Source of the DNA: Paracoccaceae bacterium
GTDB taxonomy: Bacteria; Pseudomonadota; Alphaproteobacteria; Rhodobacterales; Rhodobacteraceae
Assembly: GCA_947461435.1 (NCBI GenBank)
Contig: CANHLE010000004.1
Coordinates: 23,212 to 87,211 of the forward strand
Direction of reading: 5' to 3'
DNA: 64,000 nucleotides
The translations under genes and the position numbers were made by a program. The notes beneath the pieces are model-generated. The model was not told the origin of the DNA and did no database searches. It was given only the letters and a program-made list of their open reading frames with translations. Shown here piece after piece: positions 8,527 through 20,303 of this stretch (its first letter is position 1; the number at the start of each line of letters is the position of its first letter).

Positions 8527-8775
8527 TTAGGACTTTGGTGCAGAGAGTTGCTTGAAGCCTTCAAGGACGGCTCCTAAAACAATTCCAAAGACCATGACAT
8601 AAAACCCTTCTTCAATTGCCTCGCCCGGAGTACCACGGCAGATATATTCCGCGGTCCATGCCGCGCGATTTGCCGCATCATCGAGAGATGCTATGAGAAA
8701 GCCAAGGACCATCCTGAAGGTCCCAAGGGTAAACGCCAACCAAGCTACAATTCTTGCCAAACGGGTAAAGAACAT
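8527..8775 (-). CDS. Small putative membrane protein, atypical base composition
   Basis: 82 aa, no family recognised. Two or three hydrophobic segments are visible (about residues 8-29 and 55-74) separated by a short soluble part containing one cysteine (AEYICRGTPG), giving a small integral membrane protein pattern. The coding sequence and its upstream region are clearly AT-richer than the neighbours, with A/T-ending codons, which suggests acquisition from another source. The ATG at 8775 is preceded by an AT-rich stretch with a TATAAAG just before the start. It sits between the inverted-repeat region and carB. The gene call rests on the hydrophobic pattern only. Confidence 0.5.
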   Translation of the reverse strand: MFFTRLARIVAWLAFTLGTFRMVLGFLIASLDDAANRAAWTAEYICRGTPGEAIEEGFYVMVFGIVLGAVLEGFKQLSAPKS

Positions 8776-8889
8776 CTTTATACCAACTTAAAACTAGTTA
8801 ACTTTTTCTTTAGCTTTTGATCAACTTAGGGGCCTAATTCGGATCACCCCCCCCCGGCCCGCCAAGGCTTTCGCGGGCGTTCGGCGCTC

Positions 8890-8933
8890 AAAACGCTCCA
8901 CGGGAGCGTTTTGCCCCCGGGCAAAGCCCGGGG
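8890..8933 (-). terminator. Tandem terminator hairpins after carB
   Basis: On the minus strand, 8 nt after the carB stop, come CCCCGGGC-TTT-GCCCGGGG (8915-8933), then AAAACGCTCC-CGT-GGAGCGTTTT (8890-8912). Both stems are perfect and the second ends in TTTT. Confidence 0.8.
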
Positions 8934-8940
8934 TCGCGCC

Positions 8941-12270
<3,330 letters not shown>

Positions 12271-12303
12271 GGCGGCCCCCAATCTGTGCGCAAAACTTTG
12301 CGG

Positions 12304-12331
12304 GTTATAGCCAGCGCGCGGCGCGGCGCAA
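12304..12331 (-). promoter_or_regulatory. Candidate carB promoter
   Basis: On the minus strand TTGCGC (12331-12326), 16-bp spacer, TATAAC (12309-12304), predicting a start about 27 nt before the carB ATG. Pattern match only. Confidence 0.45.
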
Positions 12332-12415
12332 GGGGATTCGGGGGTGGGTTGGCCAAGTCAAAATCTGATCAGGGAGCCGGTGATTTTCTGCGGCCAAATC
12401 CGGGCAGGGTCGCGA

Positions 12416-12766
12416 TCAAAGCTTGAGCCCGAAGCGCGGGGCAAGCCAGATCATCGCCAGATACAGGGCAACCGTCAGCGCGCATCCGGCGATCAGGCTG
12501 GTCCAGAATCCAAAACCCGCGCGCAGCATGGCGGGGATGGTGAAGAACATCGGAACAGAGGGGGCGAGAAACCAGATCGTGGCCTGGGTATGGTCTGCCA
12601 GTCGCAGCGGATCGTGCGTGTCGCGCCACAGCCAGATCATCCCCAAAACAGAGACCAGCGGCAACGAGGCGATCAGGGCCCCGAACCCGGCATAGCGCCG
12701 CGCCACTTCTGACGCCAAGGCGATCAGGACACCGGAAACAGCGGCTTTGAGCACCAGATACAGCAT
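12416..12766 (-). CDS. DUF3147-like small membrane protein
   Basis: 116 aa with four hydrophobic helices: MLYLVLKAAVSGVLIALAS, the GALIASLPLVSVLGMIWLW segment, PSVPMFFTIPAMLRAGFGF and the C-terminal helix. This spacing and the RYAGFGALIASLP phrase fit the DUF3147 family of unknown function. The frame stays open upstream to 12952, overlapping the permease gene, but that part is basic and unlike a protein N-terminus, so the ATG at 12766 is chosen. It lies upstream of carB on the same strand, separated by 145 bp. Confidence 0.72.
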   Translation of the reverse strand: MLYLVLKAAVSGVLIALASEVARRYAGFGALIASLPLVSVLGMIWLWRDTHDPLRLADHTQATIWFLAPSVPMFFTIPAMLRAGFGFWTSLIAGCALTVALYLAMIWLAPRFGLKL

Positions 12767-12805
12767 GACAAAACAATGCGGTCGTTGCAGCGGTACGTCA
12801 ATGAA

Positions 12806-12831
12806 AAAGGGCCGGAACATCCCGGCCCTTT
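12806..12831 (-). terminator. Intrinsic terminator after permease gene
   Basis: Minus-strand stem AAAGGGCCGG/CCGGCCCTTT (perfect 10 bp, 6-nt loop) running into TTTTT. It is placed 20 nt after the stop of the amino-acid permease. Confidence 0.85.
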
Positions 12832-12851
12832 CCCTGTCATGACGCCGTAAA

Positions 12852-14411
12852 TCAGACCTTTTGGCCCACGGCAGCCTCGGCCGCGGCGATTGCTGCGGCG
12901 CGCTTTTTGACTTCATCCCCAATCGGCGGGCCTTTGAAGCGGCGGTTTTCAAACAGAACCCAGACGACCAGCGCCAGGACGATGAAGCCGATCACGACGT
13001 AAAGCACACGCTCGTTTGGTGCAGCAACCGCGATGTAAAGGATCACGGCCATGCCCACGACCGAAAGCACGCTGACCAGTTTGTACAGGCCTTCGGACAT
13101 TGCCCATGGGCCGGGGTTTGGCCATTTGGCGGTGCCGTACGCAAAGAAGCCTGCCACCAGCGGCACGGTGAAGGACAAGAACAGGAACACCAGCGTCGAG
13201 TTGACCACGATCACATAGATCGAGGTGCCCGCAACCTTGATGGACATGGCGAGGATCACATAAAGGATGGCAAGCACGGTTGCCGTCCAGATGGCCGTGA
13301 CCGGGGTGCGGTATTTCGGCGAGACTGAGGCCAGCGCCTTGGAGAAGCCGGGAACACCGTCATCGCGCGAGAAGGCGAAGAGCATCCGGCTGGCCGATGT
13401 GACCGTGGCCAGACCGCACAGAAGCTGGGTGATCAAGATGCCCAGATAGATGACGTTCTTCAGACCGGCGGGCAGGATGGCGTCCATGGTCAAGAAGAAC
13501 ATGCTGAAGCCCTGGCTGGCCGCGACGGCCAGATCGGGGATGGCCAGCGTGATCGCGCAGATCATGATCCAGCCGATCAGCGATGACCAGAAGACCGAGG
13601 TGACGATGCCGCGCGGAACGGAGGTTGCGGCATTCATCGTCTCTTCCGAGGTATGGGCCGACGCGTCATAGCCGGTAATGGTGTAGACCGGCAACAGCAG
13701 GCACAAAAGGAACAGGTAGCCCATGTTGTCGGACGCCGGGAAGACGTTGCCGCCGGCTTCGCCAGAGAAGTTGGTGAAGGTCCAAAGACGCGAGATGTCG
13801 ATGGCGGGGGCGTAGAACAGGCAGGCGATCACCAAGATGGCCGTGGTGGCCAAGATGATATAGCCCGAGATGTCGGTCAGCATGGTCGTGACCTTGATGC
13901 CAAGGTGGTTGAACAGTGCCTGACCTGCGGTGATGACGGCCACAAAGACCACAACCTGCATATCCGTGCCGACAAAGCCGAACATGCCGCCGAAGGTGCC
14001 CGCAAAGAAATAAGCTGTGCCGATGTTGATGGCGCCCAAAACCGTGACAAGACCCAGCAGGTTGAGCCAGGCCGTCATCCAGCCCGTGAAACGCCCGCCC
14101 AGGATGGAGCCCCAGTGGTAAAGCCCGCCCGCTGTTGGGAAGGCGCTGGCGATTTGTGCCATTGCCAAGGCGAACATGCCCGACAGGAGGCAGCCCACAA
14201 GCCAGCCGATGCCCGCGCCCGCGCCGCCGACCGATGAGATCGCTTGCGCAAAGGAGTTGATGCCGCCGGACAGGATGCAGATGATCGAGAACGAGATCGC
14301 GAAGTTCGAGAATTTGGACATAGAGCGCGACAGCTCTTGGGCATAGCCCATCCCATGAAGGACTTTGATGTCCTCATGGGCGTCCTTGTCGGTATAGTTG
14401 TCAGAAGCCAT
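12852..14411 (-). CDS. APC-family amino acid/amine permease
   Basis: 519 aa secondary transporter with about 12 membrane helices. The N-terminal cytoplasmic part ending GYAQELSRSMSKFSNFAISFS and the consensus SGGINSFAQA helix are typical of the amino acid/choline/GABA (ACT) branch of the APC superfamily. The C-terminal tail is charged and Ala/Lys-rich. The ATG at 14411 has GGAGGG nine bases upstream; the frame extends to 14483 without a better start. The leader carries an AAGGTTT/AAACCTT hairpin (about 14541-14560). It is followed by its own terminator, so it is transcribed alone. Substrate is not decided by sequence. Confidence 0.9.
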   Translation of the reverse strand: MASDNYTDKDAHEDIKVLHGMGYAQELSRSMSKFSNFAISFSIICILSGGINSFAQAISSVGGAGAGIGWLVGCLLSGMFALAMAQIASAFPTAGGLYHWGSILGGRFTGWMTAWLNLLGLVTVLGAINIGTAYFFAGTFGGMFGFVGTDMQVVVFVAVITAGQALFNHLGIKVTTMLTDISGYIILATTAILVIACLFYAPAIDISRLWTFTNFSGEAGGNVFPASDNMGYLFLLCLLLPVYTITGYDASAHTSEETMNAATSVPRGIVTSVFWSSLIGWIMICAITLAIPDLAVAASQGFSMFFLTMDAILPAGLKNVIYLGILITQLLCGLATVTSASRMLFAFSRDDGVPGFSKALASVSPKYRTPVTAIWTATVLAILYVILAMSIKVAGTSIYVIVVNSTLVFLFLSFTVPLVAGFFAYGTAKWPNPGPWAMSEGLYKLVSVLSVVGMAVILYIAVAAPNERVLYVVIGFIVLALVVWVLFENRRFKGPPIGDEVKKRAAAIAAAEAAVGQKV

Positions 14412-14682
14412 AGTGCTTACCCTCCGAACCGTTGGTTCCATGTTTCTTATCGTTGCCAAGGCAGGGATCCCCGCCTGTGCCACGAAGGAAGCCTTAATTT
14501 TTCAGTCTGGCAAGTCTTGAATAGAATTTTACAAGGTTTGGTCAAAACCTTTTTCGGGCGGTGCATGACAATTCATCACGTCGCAAAAAGAAGCCACTGC
14601 GGCGCAAGGGCACTGGTCCGCAGGATCTGCGGCCGCTAAACCCCAGTCAGGCCACAGTCGCGCGGCCGCGGGGGCATCAAAC

Positions 14683-15825
14683 GTGATCCTTTTGGAAGAC
14701 GGACCGGACGGGCAGGCCGCGCTGTTTCAGGCGCCGTTGTACGTTGTGATCGTCTGGAACCCGCAGGACCTTGCGGCGGCCCTTGCCCGTTTGGACGCGG
14801 CCCGTGCCGAGGGGCATTATGTGGCGGGCTATCTGTCGTATGAAGCGGGGTATGCGCTGGAAGACGCGCTTGCCGGTCTGATGCCGGAAGACCGCGCGGT
14901 GCCGCTTTTGGCCATGGGGATATTCGGCCCACCCGTCGCGCCCGGCGTTTTGCTGGACCGCGCGGTGCGCGAAGCGGCGGATGTGGCGCTGTCGCCCCCC
15001 GTTCCTTTGGTTGAGGAACAGGTCTATGGCGCGGCTTTCGGGCGGGTCAAAGACTATATCGCGGCCGGGGATTGCTATCAGATCAACCTGACCTTCCCGA
15101 TGCAGGCCCGGTTGGTGTCGGGCACGCCTTTGGGTCTTTATGCCGCGCTTCAGGCGCGCGAGCCTGTGCGGCACGGGGCGTTTGCGGATCTGGGCCAAGG
15201 GCCGGTGATCGTTTCACGCAGCCCGGAACTGTTCATGCGCCTGAACGCCCAAGGCCGGATCGAGGCGCGCCCGATGAAGGGCACCGCCCCGCGCGATCCG
15301 GACCCAGTGCGCGATGCGGAATTGGCCGAAGAGTTGCGGGCCAGCGTCAAGGGGCAGGCCGAAAATCTGATGATCGTGGATCTTTTGCGCAATGATATCA
15401 GCCGCATTGCGAAGGTCGGATCGGTCAAGGTGCCCAAGCTGTTTGCCATTGAAACCTATGCCAGCGTGCATCAAATGGTGTCGACCGTGGTTGGGACCTT
15501 GGCAGAACCTGCGAGTTTGGCGGGGGTGATGGCGGCGCTTTTCCCCTGCGGGTCGATCACGGGGGCGCCCAAGATACGGGCGATGCAAATCATTCGCGAA
15601 GTTGAGCCGCATGCGCGCGATGTCTATTGCGGGGCAATCGGCTGGATGGGGCCGGATGGCGCGGCGGGCTTTAACGTTGCGATCCGCACCTTGTCTGTCT
15701 TTGACGATGGGCGCGTGCGGTTGAATGTGGGCGGCGGGATTGTGCAAGACAGTACGGCCCGATCAGAATGGGAGGAGGCCCTGTGGAAAGCACGCTACGC
15801 GCGGGGGCTGATGCCCCGGGGCTAA
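14683..15825 (+). CDS. pabB: Aminodeoxychorismate synthase component I
   Basis: 380 aa chorismate-binding enzyme of p-aminobenzoate/folate synthesis: it aminates chorismate to 4-amino-4-deoxychorismate with ammonia from a PabA glutaminase, which is not encoded next to it. Visible are DCYQINLT at about residue 128, the PMKGT motif, the catalytic region ENLMIVDLLRND, GSITGAPK and the C-terminal VGGGIVQDS. The PMKGT form distinguishes PabB-type from TrpE-type enzymes (PIKGT/PTAGT variation is known; this is supportive only). Start is GTG at 14683. It overlaps the 5' end of the PabC-like gene by 43 bp. Confidence 0.9.
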   Translation: MILLEDGPDGQAALFQAPLYVVIVWNPQDLAAALARLDAARAEGHYVAGYLSYEAGYALEDALAGLMPEDRAVPLLAMGIFGPPVAPGVLLDRAVREAADVALSPPVPLVEEQVYGAAFGRVKDYIAAGDCYQINLTFPMQARLVSGTPLGLYAALQAREPVRHGAFADLGQGPVIVSRSPELFMRLNAQGRIEARPMKGTAPRDPDPVRDAELAEELRASVKGQAENLMIVDLLRNDISRIAKVGSVKVPKLFAIETYASVHQMVSTVVGTLAEPASLAGVMAALFPCGSITGAPKIRAMQIIREVEPHARDVYCGAIGWMGPDGAAGFNVAIRTLSVFDDGRVRLNVGGGIVQDSTARSEWEEALWKARYARGLMPRG

Positions 15826-16400
15826 AGCTGATTGAAACTTTCGGCCATGGCTCTGCCCGGGTGGGATTGCACCGGGCCCGCATGGCCGCGAGCGCGAAAG
15901 CCTTGGGTTGGCGGTTTGACCCGCAGGCGTTTGACCGCGTGGTGGCGCGTACCGACCCCCAATTGGGACCGCGGTTGCGCCTGACCTTGGATTGTTTTGG
16001 CACGCTTGATCTGGGGCAAGCCCCGCTGCCCGCGACGGCCGCCCTTTGGCGGGTGGCGCTGGCGCAGGAGCGGCTTTTGTCAACCGATCCTTGGCTTGCG
16101 GTCAAATCCACGCGCCGGGCTGTCTATGATGCCGCGCGCGCCGCCCTGCCGCAGGGCATGGATGAGGTGATCTTTATCAACGAACGCGACGAAGTTTGCG
16201 ATGGCAGCATCACAACGGTGTTTTTTGACCGGGGGGATGGCCTGCGCACCCCGCCCCTTTCCTGCGGGCTTTTGCCGGGGGTGTTGCGGGCCGAAATGGC
16301 CTGCCCGCCAGAGGTTTTGCTGGCCCATGACCTGCCCAAGGTGCGGCTTTGGGTTGGCAATTCGCTGCGCGGTCTGATTCCCGCCCTGTGGCACGCCTGA
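15783..16400 (+). CDS. Aminotransferase class IV, PabC-like ADC lyase
   Basis: 205 aa fold-type IV PLP enzyme; next to pabB the likely reaction is release of pyruvate from 4-amino-4-deoxychorismate to give p-aminobenzoate. Visible are the Schiff-base lysine region WLAVKSTRR, the FINERDEVCDGSITTVFF segment and a C-terminal KVRLWVGNSLRGL block. It is shorter than E. coli PabC (about 270 aa), as is common for this alphaproteobacterial subfamily. The GTG at 15783 has GGGAGGAGG just upstream; an ATG at 15768 sits directly on that ribosome-binding site and is less likely. Translational coupling to pabB is expected from the overlap. Confidence 0.82.
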   Translation: MESTLRAGADAPGLKLIETFGHGSARVGLHRARMAASAKALGWRFDPQAFDRVVARTDPQLGPRLRLTLDCFGTLDLGQAPLPATAALWRVALAQERLLSTDPWLAVKSTRRAVYDAARAALPQGMDEVIFINERDEVCDGSITTVFFDRGDGLRTPPLSCGLLPGVLRAEMACPPEVLLAHDLPKVRLWVGNSLRGLIPALWHA

Positions 16401-16482
16401 CCGGAACGCCGCATCAGGAGCGTCCCGGCGCCGCGGCGGCGACGGGGGAGCGCATATTTGCCGAGCGTGCCGCCGTCGGGCC

Positions 16483-16511
16483 TTGACTTGCGCGCGCGCC
16501 GGGGGTCTATC
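16483..16511 (+). promoter_or_regulatory. Candidate aspS promoter
   Basis: TTGACT (16483-16488), 17-bp spacer, TCTATC (16506-16511), about 40 bp before the aspS ATG. It fits the strong -35/weak -10 pattern of alphaproteobacterial sigma-70 promoters. Confidence 0.5.
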
Positions 16512-16550
16512 GCCAATGACTGAAAATAAGCCTCGCCAAAGGGGAAAACG

Positions 16551-18332
16551 ATGCACGCCTACCGCAGCCAAACTTGCGCCGATCTGAACAAATCGAATGA
16601 AGGTCAAACCGTCCGCCTGTCGGGCTGGGTTCACCGTGTTCGCGATCATGGCGGGGTTTTGTTCATTGACCTGCGGGATCATTACGGCATCACGCAATTG
16701 ATTGCTGACAGTGACAGCGCGGCCTTTGCCGATTTGGACAAGGTGCGTGCCGAATGGGTAATTTCCATAGATGGCCGGGTCATGGCGCGCGACGCCGCCC
16801 TTGTGAACCCCAAGATCCCGACGGGCGAGATTGAAGTTTACGTGACCGACATGCGGGTTCTGGGGGCAGCCGAAGACCTGCCGATGCCGGTTTTCGGCGA
16901 TGTCGAATACCCTGAAGAAACCCGTCTGACCTATCGTTTCTTGGACCTGCGCCGTGAAAAGCTGCACAAGAACATGATGTTGCGGTCGAACGTTGTGCGC
17001 AGTTTGCGCAGTCGCATGTGGGATCAGGGGTTCAACGAGTTTCAGACGCCGATCATCACCGCCTCCAGCCCTGAGGGCGCGCGCGACTTTTTGGTGCCGT
17101 CCCGCTTGCATCCGGGAAAGTTTTACGCCCTGCCGCAGGCACCGCAGCAGTTCAAGCAGTTGATCATGGTATCAGGGTTTGATCGGTACTTTCAGATCGC
17201 GCCGTGTTTTCGCGATGAAGACCCGCGGGCAGACCGCTCTCCGACCGACTTTTACCAGTTGGATGTCGAGATGTCCTTTGTCGAGCAGGCCGATATCTTT
17301 GCGGCCGTGCAGCCCGTGATTCAAGGCGTTTTCGAAGAGTTCCGCCCCGAGATGAAAGTGCCCGCCGACTGGCCGCTGATCGCCTATCGCGACAGCTTGC
17401 TGTGGTTCGGATCGGACAAGCCCGACCTTCGCAACCCGATCCGGATGCAAATCGTTTCCGAGCATTTCCGTGGGTCAGGTTTTGCCGTATTCGCCAAGCT
17501 GCTGGAGCAGGAAGGCACCGAAATCAGGGCCATTCCTGCGCCGACGGGGGGCAGCCGCAAGTTCTGTGACCGGATGAACGCCTTTGCGCAAAAAGAAGGC
17601 TTGCCCGGGATGGGCTATATCTTCTGGCGCGAGGCCGAAGATGGATCGGGTATGGAAGCGGCCGGGCCGCTGGCCAAGAACATCGGGCCTGAGCGGACCG
17701 AGGCGATCCGGGTGCAGCTGGGTCTTGGTCTGGGGGATGCGGCGTTTTTCCTTGGGGGCAAACCCGATGCCTTCCAGTCGGTTGCGGGCCGCGCGCGCAA
17801 CGAGATTGGCCGGGAGTTGGGATTGGCCGAGACGGATACGTTCCGTTTTGCGTGGATCGTTGACTTTCCGATGTATGAAAAGACCGACGATGGCAAAATT
17901 GACTTCAGCCATAACCCGTTTTCCATGCCGCAGGGCGGGCTAGAGGCGCTTCAGGGTGATCCCTTGAACGTTTATGCCTATCAGTATGACCTTGCCTGCA
18001 ACGGGTACGAGCTTATTTCTGGCGGTATTCGCAACCATAAGCCGGAAATCATGTACAAGGCTTTCGAGTTGGCGGGCTATCCCAACAGCGAAGTTGACAA
18101 GCGGTTTGGCGGGATGGTGAAGGCGTTCAAATATGGCGCGCCGCCGCACGGGGGCTGTGCCATGGGGATCGACCGGGCCGTGATGCTGCTGGCCGATGAG
18201 ATGAACATCCGCGAGGTCATCATGTTCCCGATGAACCAGCGCGCCGAAGATCTGTTGATGGGCGCGCCGTCGGAGCCGTTGAACGAGCAGTTGCGCGAAT
18301 TGCGCTTGCGTGTCGTGCCCAAGGACGCATGA
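16551..18332 (+). CDS. aspS: Aspartyl-tRNA synthetase
   Basis: 593 aa class II synthetase charging tRNA-Asp (possibly also tRNA-Asn in species lacking AsnRS). The N-terminal OB-fold anticodon domain begins around [14 protein letters not shown], followed by class II motif 1, motif 2 ([20 protein letters not shown]) and motif 3 near the C-terminus ([12 protein letters not shown]). The bacterial GAD insertion occupies the middle. Length is normal for bacterial AspRS. ATG at 16551 with AAGGGG upstream. A DUF1993 gene follows after 16 bp and may be co-transcribed. Confidence 0.97.
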   Translation: MHAYRSQTCADLNKSNEGQTVRLSGWVHRVRDHGGVLFIDLRDHYGITQLIADSDSAAFADLDKVRAEWVISIDGRVMARDAALVNPKIPTGEIEVYVTDMRVLGAAEDLPMPVFGDVEYPEETRLTYRFLDLRREKLHKNMMLRSNVVRSLRSRMWDQGFNEFQTPIITASSPEGARDFLVPSRLHPGKFYALPQAPQQFKQLIMVSGFDRYFQIAPCFRDEDPRADRSPTDFYQLDVEMSFVEQADIFAAVQPVIQGVFEEFRPEMKVPADWPLIAYRDSLLWFGSDKPDLRNPIRMQIVSEHFRGSGFAVFAKLLEQEGTEIRAIPAPTGGSRKFCDRMNAFAQKEGLPGMGYIFWREAEDGSGMEAAGPLAKNIGPERTEAIRVQLGLGLGDAAFFLGGKPDAFQSVAGRARNEIGRELGLAETDTFRFAWIVDFPMYEKTDDGKIDFSHNPFSMPQGGLEALQGDPLNVYAYQYDLACNGYELISGGIRNHKPEIMYKAFELAGYPNSEVDKRFGGMVKAFKYGAPPHGGCAMGIDRAVMLLADEMNIREVIMFPMNQRAEDLLMGAPSEPLNEQLRELRLRVVPKDA

Positions 18333-18348
18333 CGATGGAGGGCGGGTC

Positions 18349-18834
18349 GTGACAGCGTTTCCGCCCCTCTTTATCGCCTCTGTGCCGGTGTTTCGGCATT
18401 ACCTTGGCCGCGCGCAGGACATGGCCGAAAAGGCCGGGCCAGATTTGATGGCGGCCCGAATTGCCGACAGCTTTCCCGCCGTGCAGCATTTTGCAACCGC
18501 CGCGGGGTTTGCCCTGCGGGCGGTTTGCCCCTTGACCGGGCGCGAGATGCCCGATCTTCCGCGCGCGTTGGGCCCGCGTTTGGCGGTGGTGCGGGCAACC
18601 TTGGGGGCGATGAAGCCATCCGAGTTTGACGGGGCCGAAGGGCGGATCATTACCCACACGGCCGGGGCGGCCGAACTGGACCAGACGGCGGAGCAATTCT
18701 TGTACCTGTTCTGTCTGCCGAATTTCTTTTTCCATCTGACGATGGGCTATGCGTCGTTGCGGGCCGCGGGCCTTGCGCTGGGCAAGGAAGATTTTGACGG
18801 ATTGCATTCCTATCCGCCTGCCGAACAGATTTAG
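18349..18834 (+). CDS. DUF1993 family protein
   Basis: 161 aa, function unknown. DUF1993 proteins are four-helix-bundle, DinB-like in outline. It shares a C-terminal signature (LPNFFFHLTMGY...GLALGKEDFDG) with the second DUF1993 gene at 32378-32866, so the two are paralogues. The GTG at 18349 follows GGAGGG; the frame continues upstream into aspS without a better start. It is probably translated from the aspS transcript. No metal-binding histidine set is obvious beyond the scattered H in the core. Confidence 0.8.
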   Translation: MTAFPPLFIASVPVFRHYLGRAQDMAEKAGPDLMAARIADSFPAVQHFATAAGFALRAVCPLTGREMPDLPRALGPRLAVVRATLGAMKPSEFDGAEGRIITHTAGAAELDQTAEQFLYLFCLPNFFFHLTMGYASLRAAGLALGKEDFDGLHSYPPAEQI

Positions 18835-18944
18835 CGGCCTTCAAGCGATTTGTTGCCGGGACGCGCGGCGTCCCCTTCCGTCTGATCACCAAGCGCCTAT
18901 CTTTGCGTCAAACCCCGCATCGCGGGCGATGTGTGAGGCGCGAT

Positions 18945-20300
18945 ATGAGTGTGACGGATGATCTGCTGGCGGTTCGCTTTGGGTACGGCTTGCCTTTGCC
19001 AAAGGGCGCGCCGCGCCGTTCTGCCGAGATTGCCGAAGAATTGAAGGGGCCCGATCGCGCGGCCGCCGCATGGCCCTTGCCGAAGCTTGCGGATTACGCG
19101 GTGAAGATCGACAAACTTCAGGCGATCAAGAAGGTTGCCAAGACGGGCGCCAACGTCAAGGAAAAGGAAGACGCCGCGCAGGCCGAGGTGGTTGCGATGG
19201 CGAACCTTGGTCACCGGACGGGCCTTGCGCGGGCGATCGACACGGCCGCGCCCTTTCGCGAGCGATTGGTCAATTTTTTTGCCAACCATTTCACGGCGAA
19301 TGCGCGTGGTGGGATATCCGGGATCTATATGCCTTTCGCGTTGGTCGAAGACGCCATTCGCCCCAATATCGGAAAATCGTTTGCCGCCATGGTCAAGGCG
19401 GTCACCTTGCATCCGGCGATGTTGATTTTTCTGGATCAGCAGGTGTCGATTGGTCCCAACTCTGCGATGGGCCAAAAGCAGGAAAAGGGCCTGAATGAAA
19501 ACCTGGCCCGAGAGCTGATGGAGTTGCACACCTTGGGGGTGGATGGGGGATACACACAGCAAGATGTGCGCCAACTGGCCGAATTGCTGACGGGATTGAC
19601 CGTCGACGACAATATGATGACAGCGTTTGAAAGCCGGCGCGTGGAGCCGGGCGCAGAAACCGTCATGGGCCAAAGTTACGGCACGGACCGCATTGAATCC
19701 ATCAAGCGGGTCTTGCACGATCTGGCCCTGCACCCCGCAACCGCCGCGCACATGGCCCACAAACTGGCCGTGCATTTTGTCTCTGATACGCCAGATCGGG
19801 CCATGGTTGAGGCGATGCGGCAGGCCTTTGTGGCAAGCGATGGCGATATTCCGACCGTGATCGAGGTTTTGCTTTCGCACCCGGCGGCCATGGGCGCGCC
19901 CAGCAAGATACGCCAACCCTTTGATTTCATGGTTGCCGCGGCCCGCGCGCTGGGGGTGACGGGCACGCAGATTCAGACCCTGTCCCAAGGCGATTTCAAA
20001 CGCGGATTTCTGCATCCCATGGAACAGATGGGACAAAGGTTGAAATATTCGCCCGGGCCTGATGGCTGGCCCGAAGAAGCCGAGGCTTGGGTGACCCCGC
20101 CGCGCCTTGCGGCCCGCATTGACTGGGCGATGTCGATGCCGCAGCGCTTGGTCAAGGAAATACCGGAGCCTGTGGCCTTTGCGTCAACGGCGTTGGGGGG
20201 GCTGGCCTCTGCAACGTTGATGACGGCGGCATCGCGCGCGGAAACGCGTCTTGTCGGGGTGGGAATCGTGCTGTCCTCGCCTGATTTCAATCGGAGATAG
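18945..20300 (+). CDS. DUF1800 family protein
   Basis: 451 aa. DUF1800 proteins are helical, of uncertain biochemistry, and nearly always encoded next to a DUF1501 gene, as here (3 bp gap). Family phrases are visible: RERLVNFFANHFT, NENLARELMELHTLGVDGGYTQ, HKLAVHFVSDTP and the C-terminal SPDFNRR. No signal peptide is seen at the chosen ATG (MSVTDDLLAVRFGYG), whereas the DUF1501 partner has a Tat signal. A start 42 bp further upstream adds only basic residues. Together the pair probably works on an envelope or extracellular substrate; this is inference from the family context. Confidence 0.88.
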   Translation: MSVTDDLLAVRFGYGLPLPKGAPRRSAEIAEELKGPDRAAAAWPLPKLADYAVKIDKLQAIKKVAKTGANVKEKEDAAQAEVVAMANLGHRTGLARAIDTAAPFRERLVNFFANHFTANARGGISGIYMPFALVEDAIRPNIGKSFAAMVKAVTLHPAMLIFLDQQVSIGPNSAMGQKQEKGLNENLARELMELHTLGVDGGYTQQDVRQLAELLTGLTVDDNMMTAFESRRVEPGAETVMGQSYGTDRIESIKRVLHDLALHPATAAHMAHKLAVHFVSDTPDRAMVEAMRQAFVASDGDIPTVIEVLLSHPAAMGAPSKIRQPFDFMVAAARALGVTGTQIQTLSQGDFKRGFLHPMEQMGQRLKYSPGPDGWPEEAEAWVTPPRLAARIDWAMSMPQRLVKEIPEPVAFASTALGGLASATLMTAASRAETRLVGVGIVLSSPDFNRR

Positions 20301-20303
20301 AGT

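Noticed and set aside
14541..14565. AAGGTTT/AAACCTT-TTT as a plus-strand terminator
   Set aside because: No plus-strand gene lies upstream for about 9.7 kb; it is more likely a leader hairpin of the minus-strand permease.
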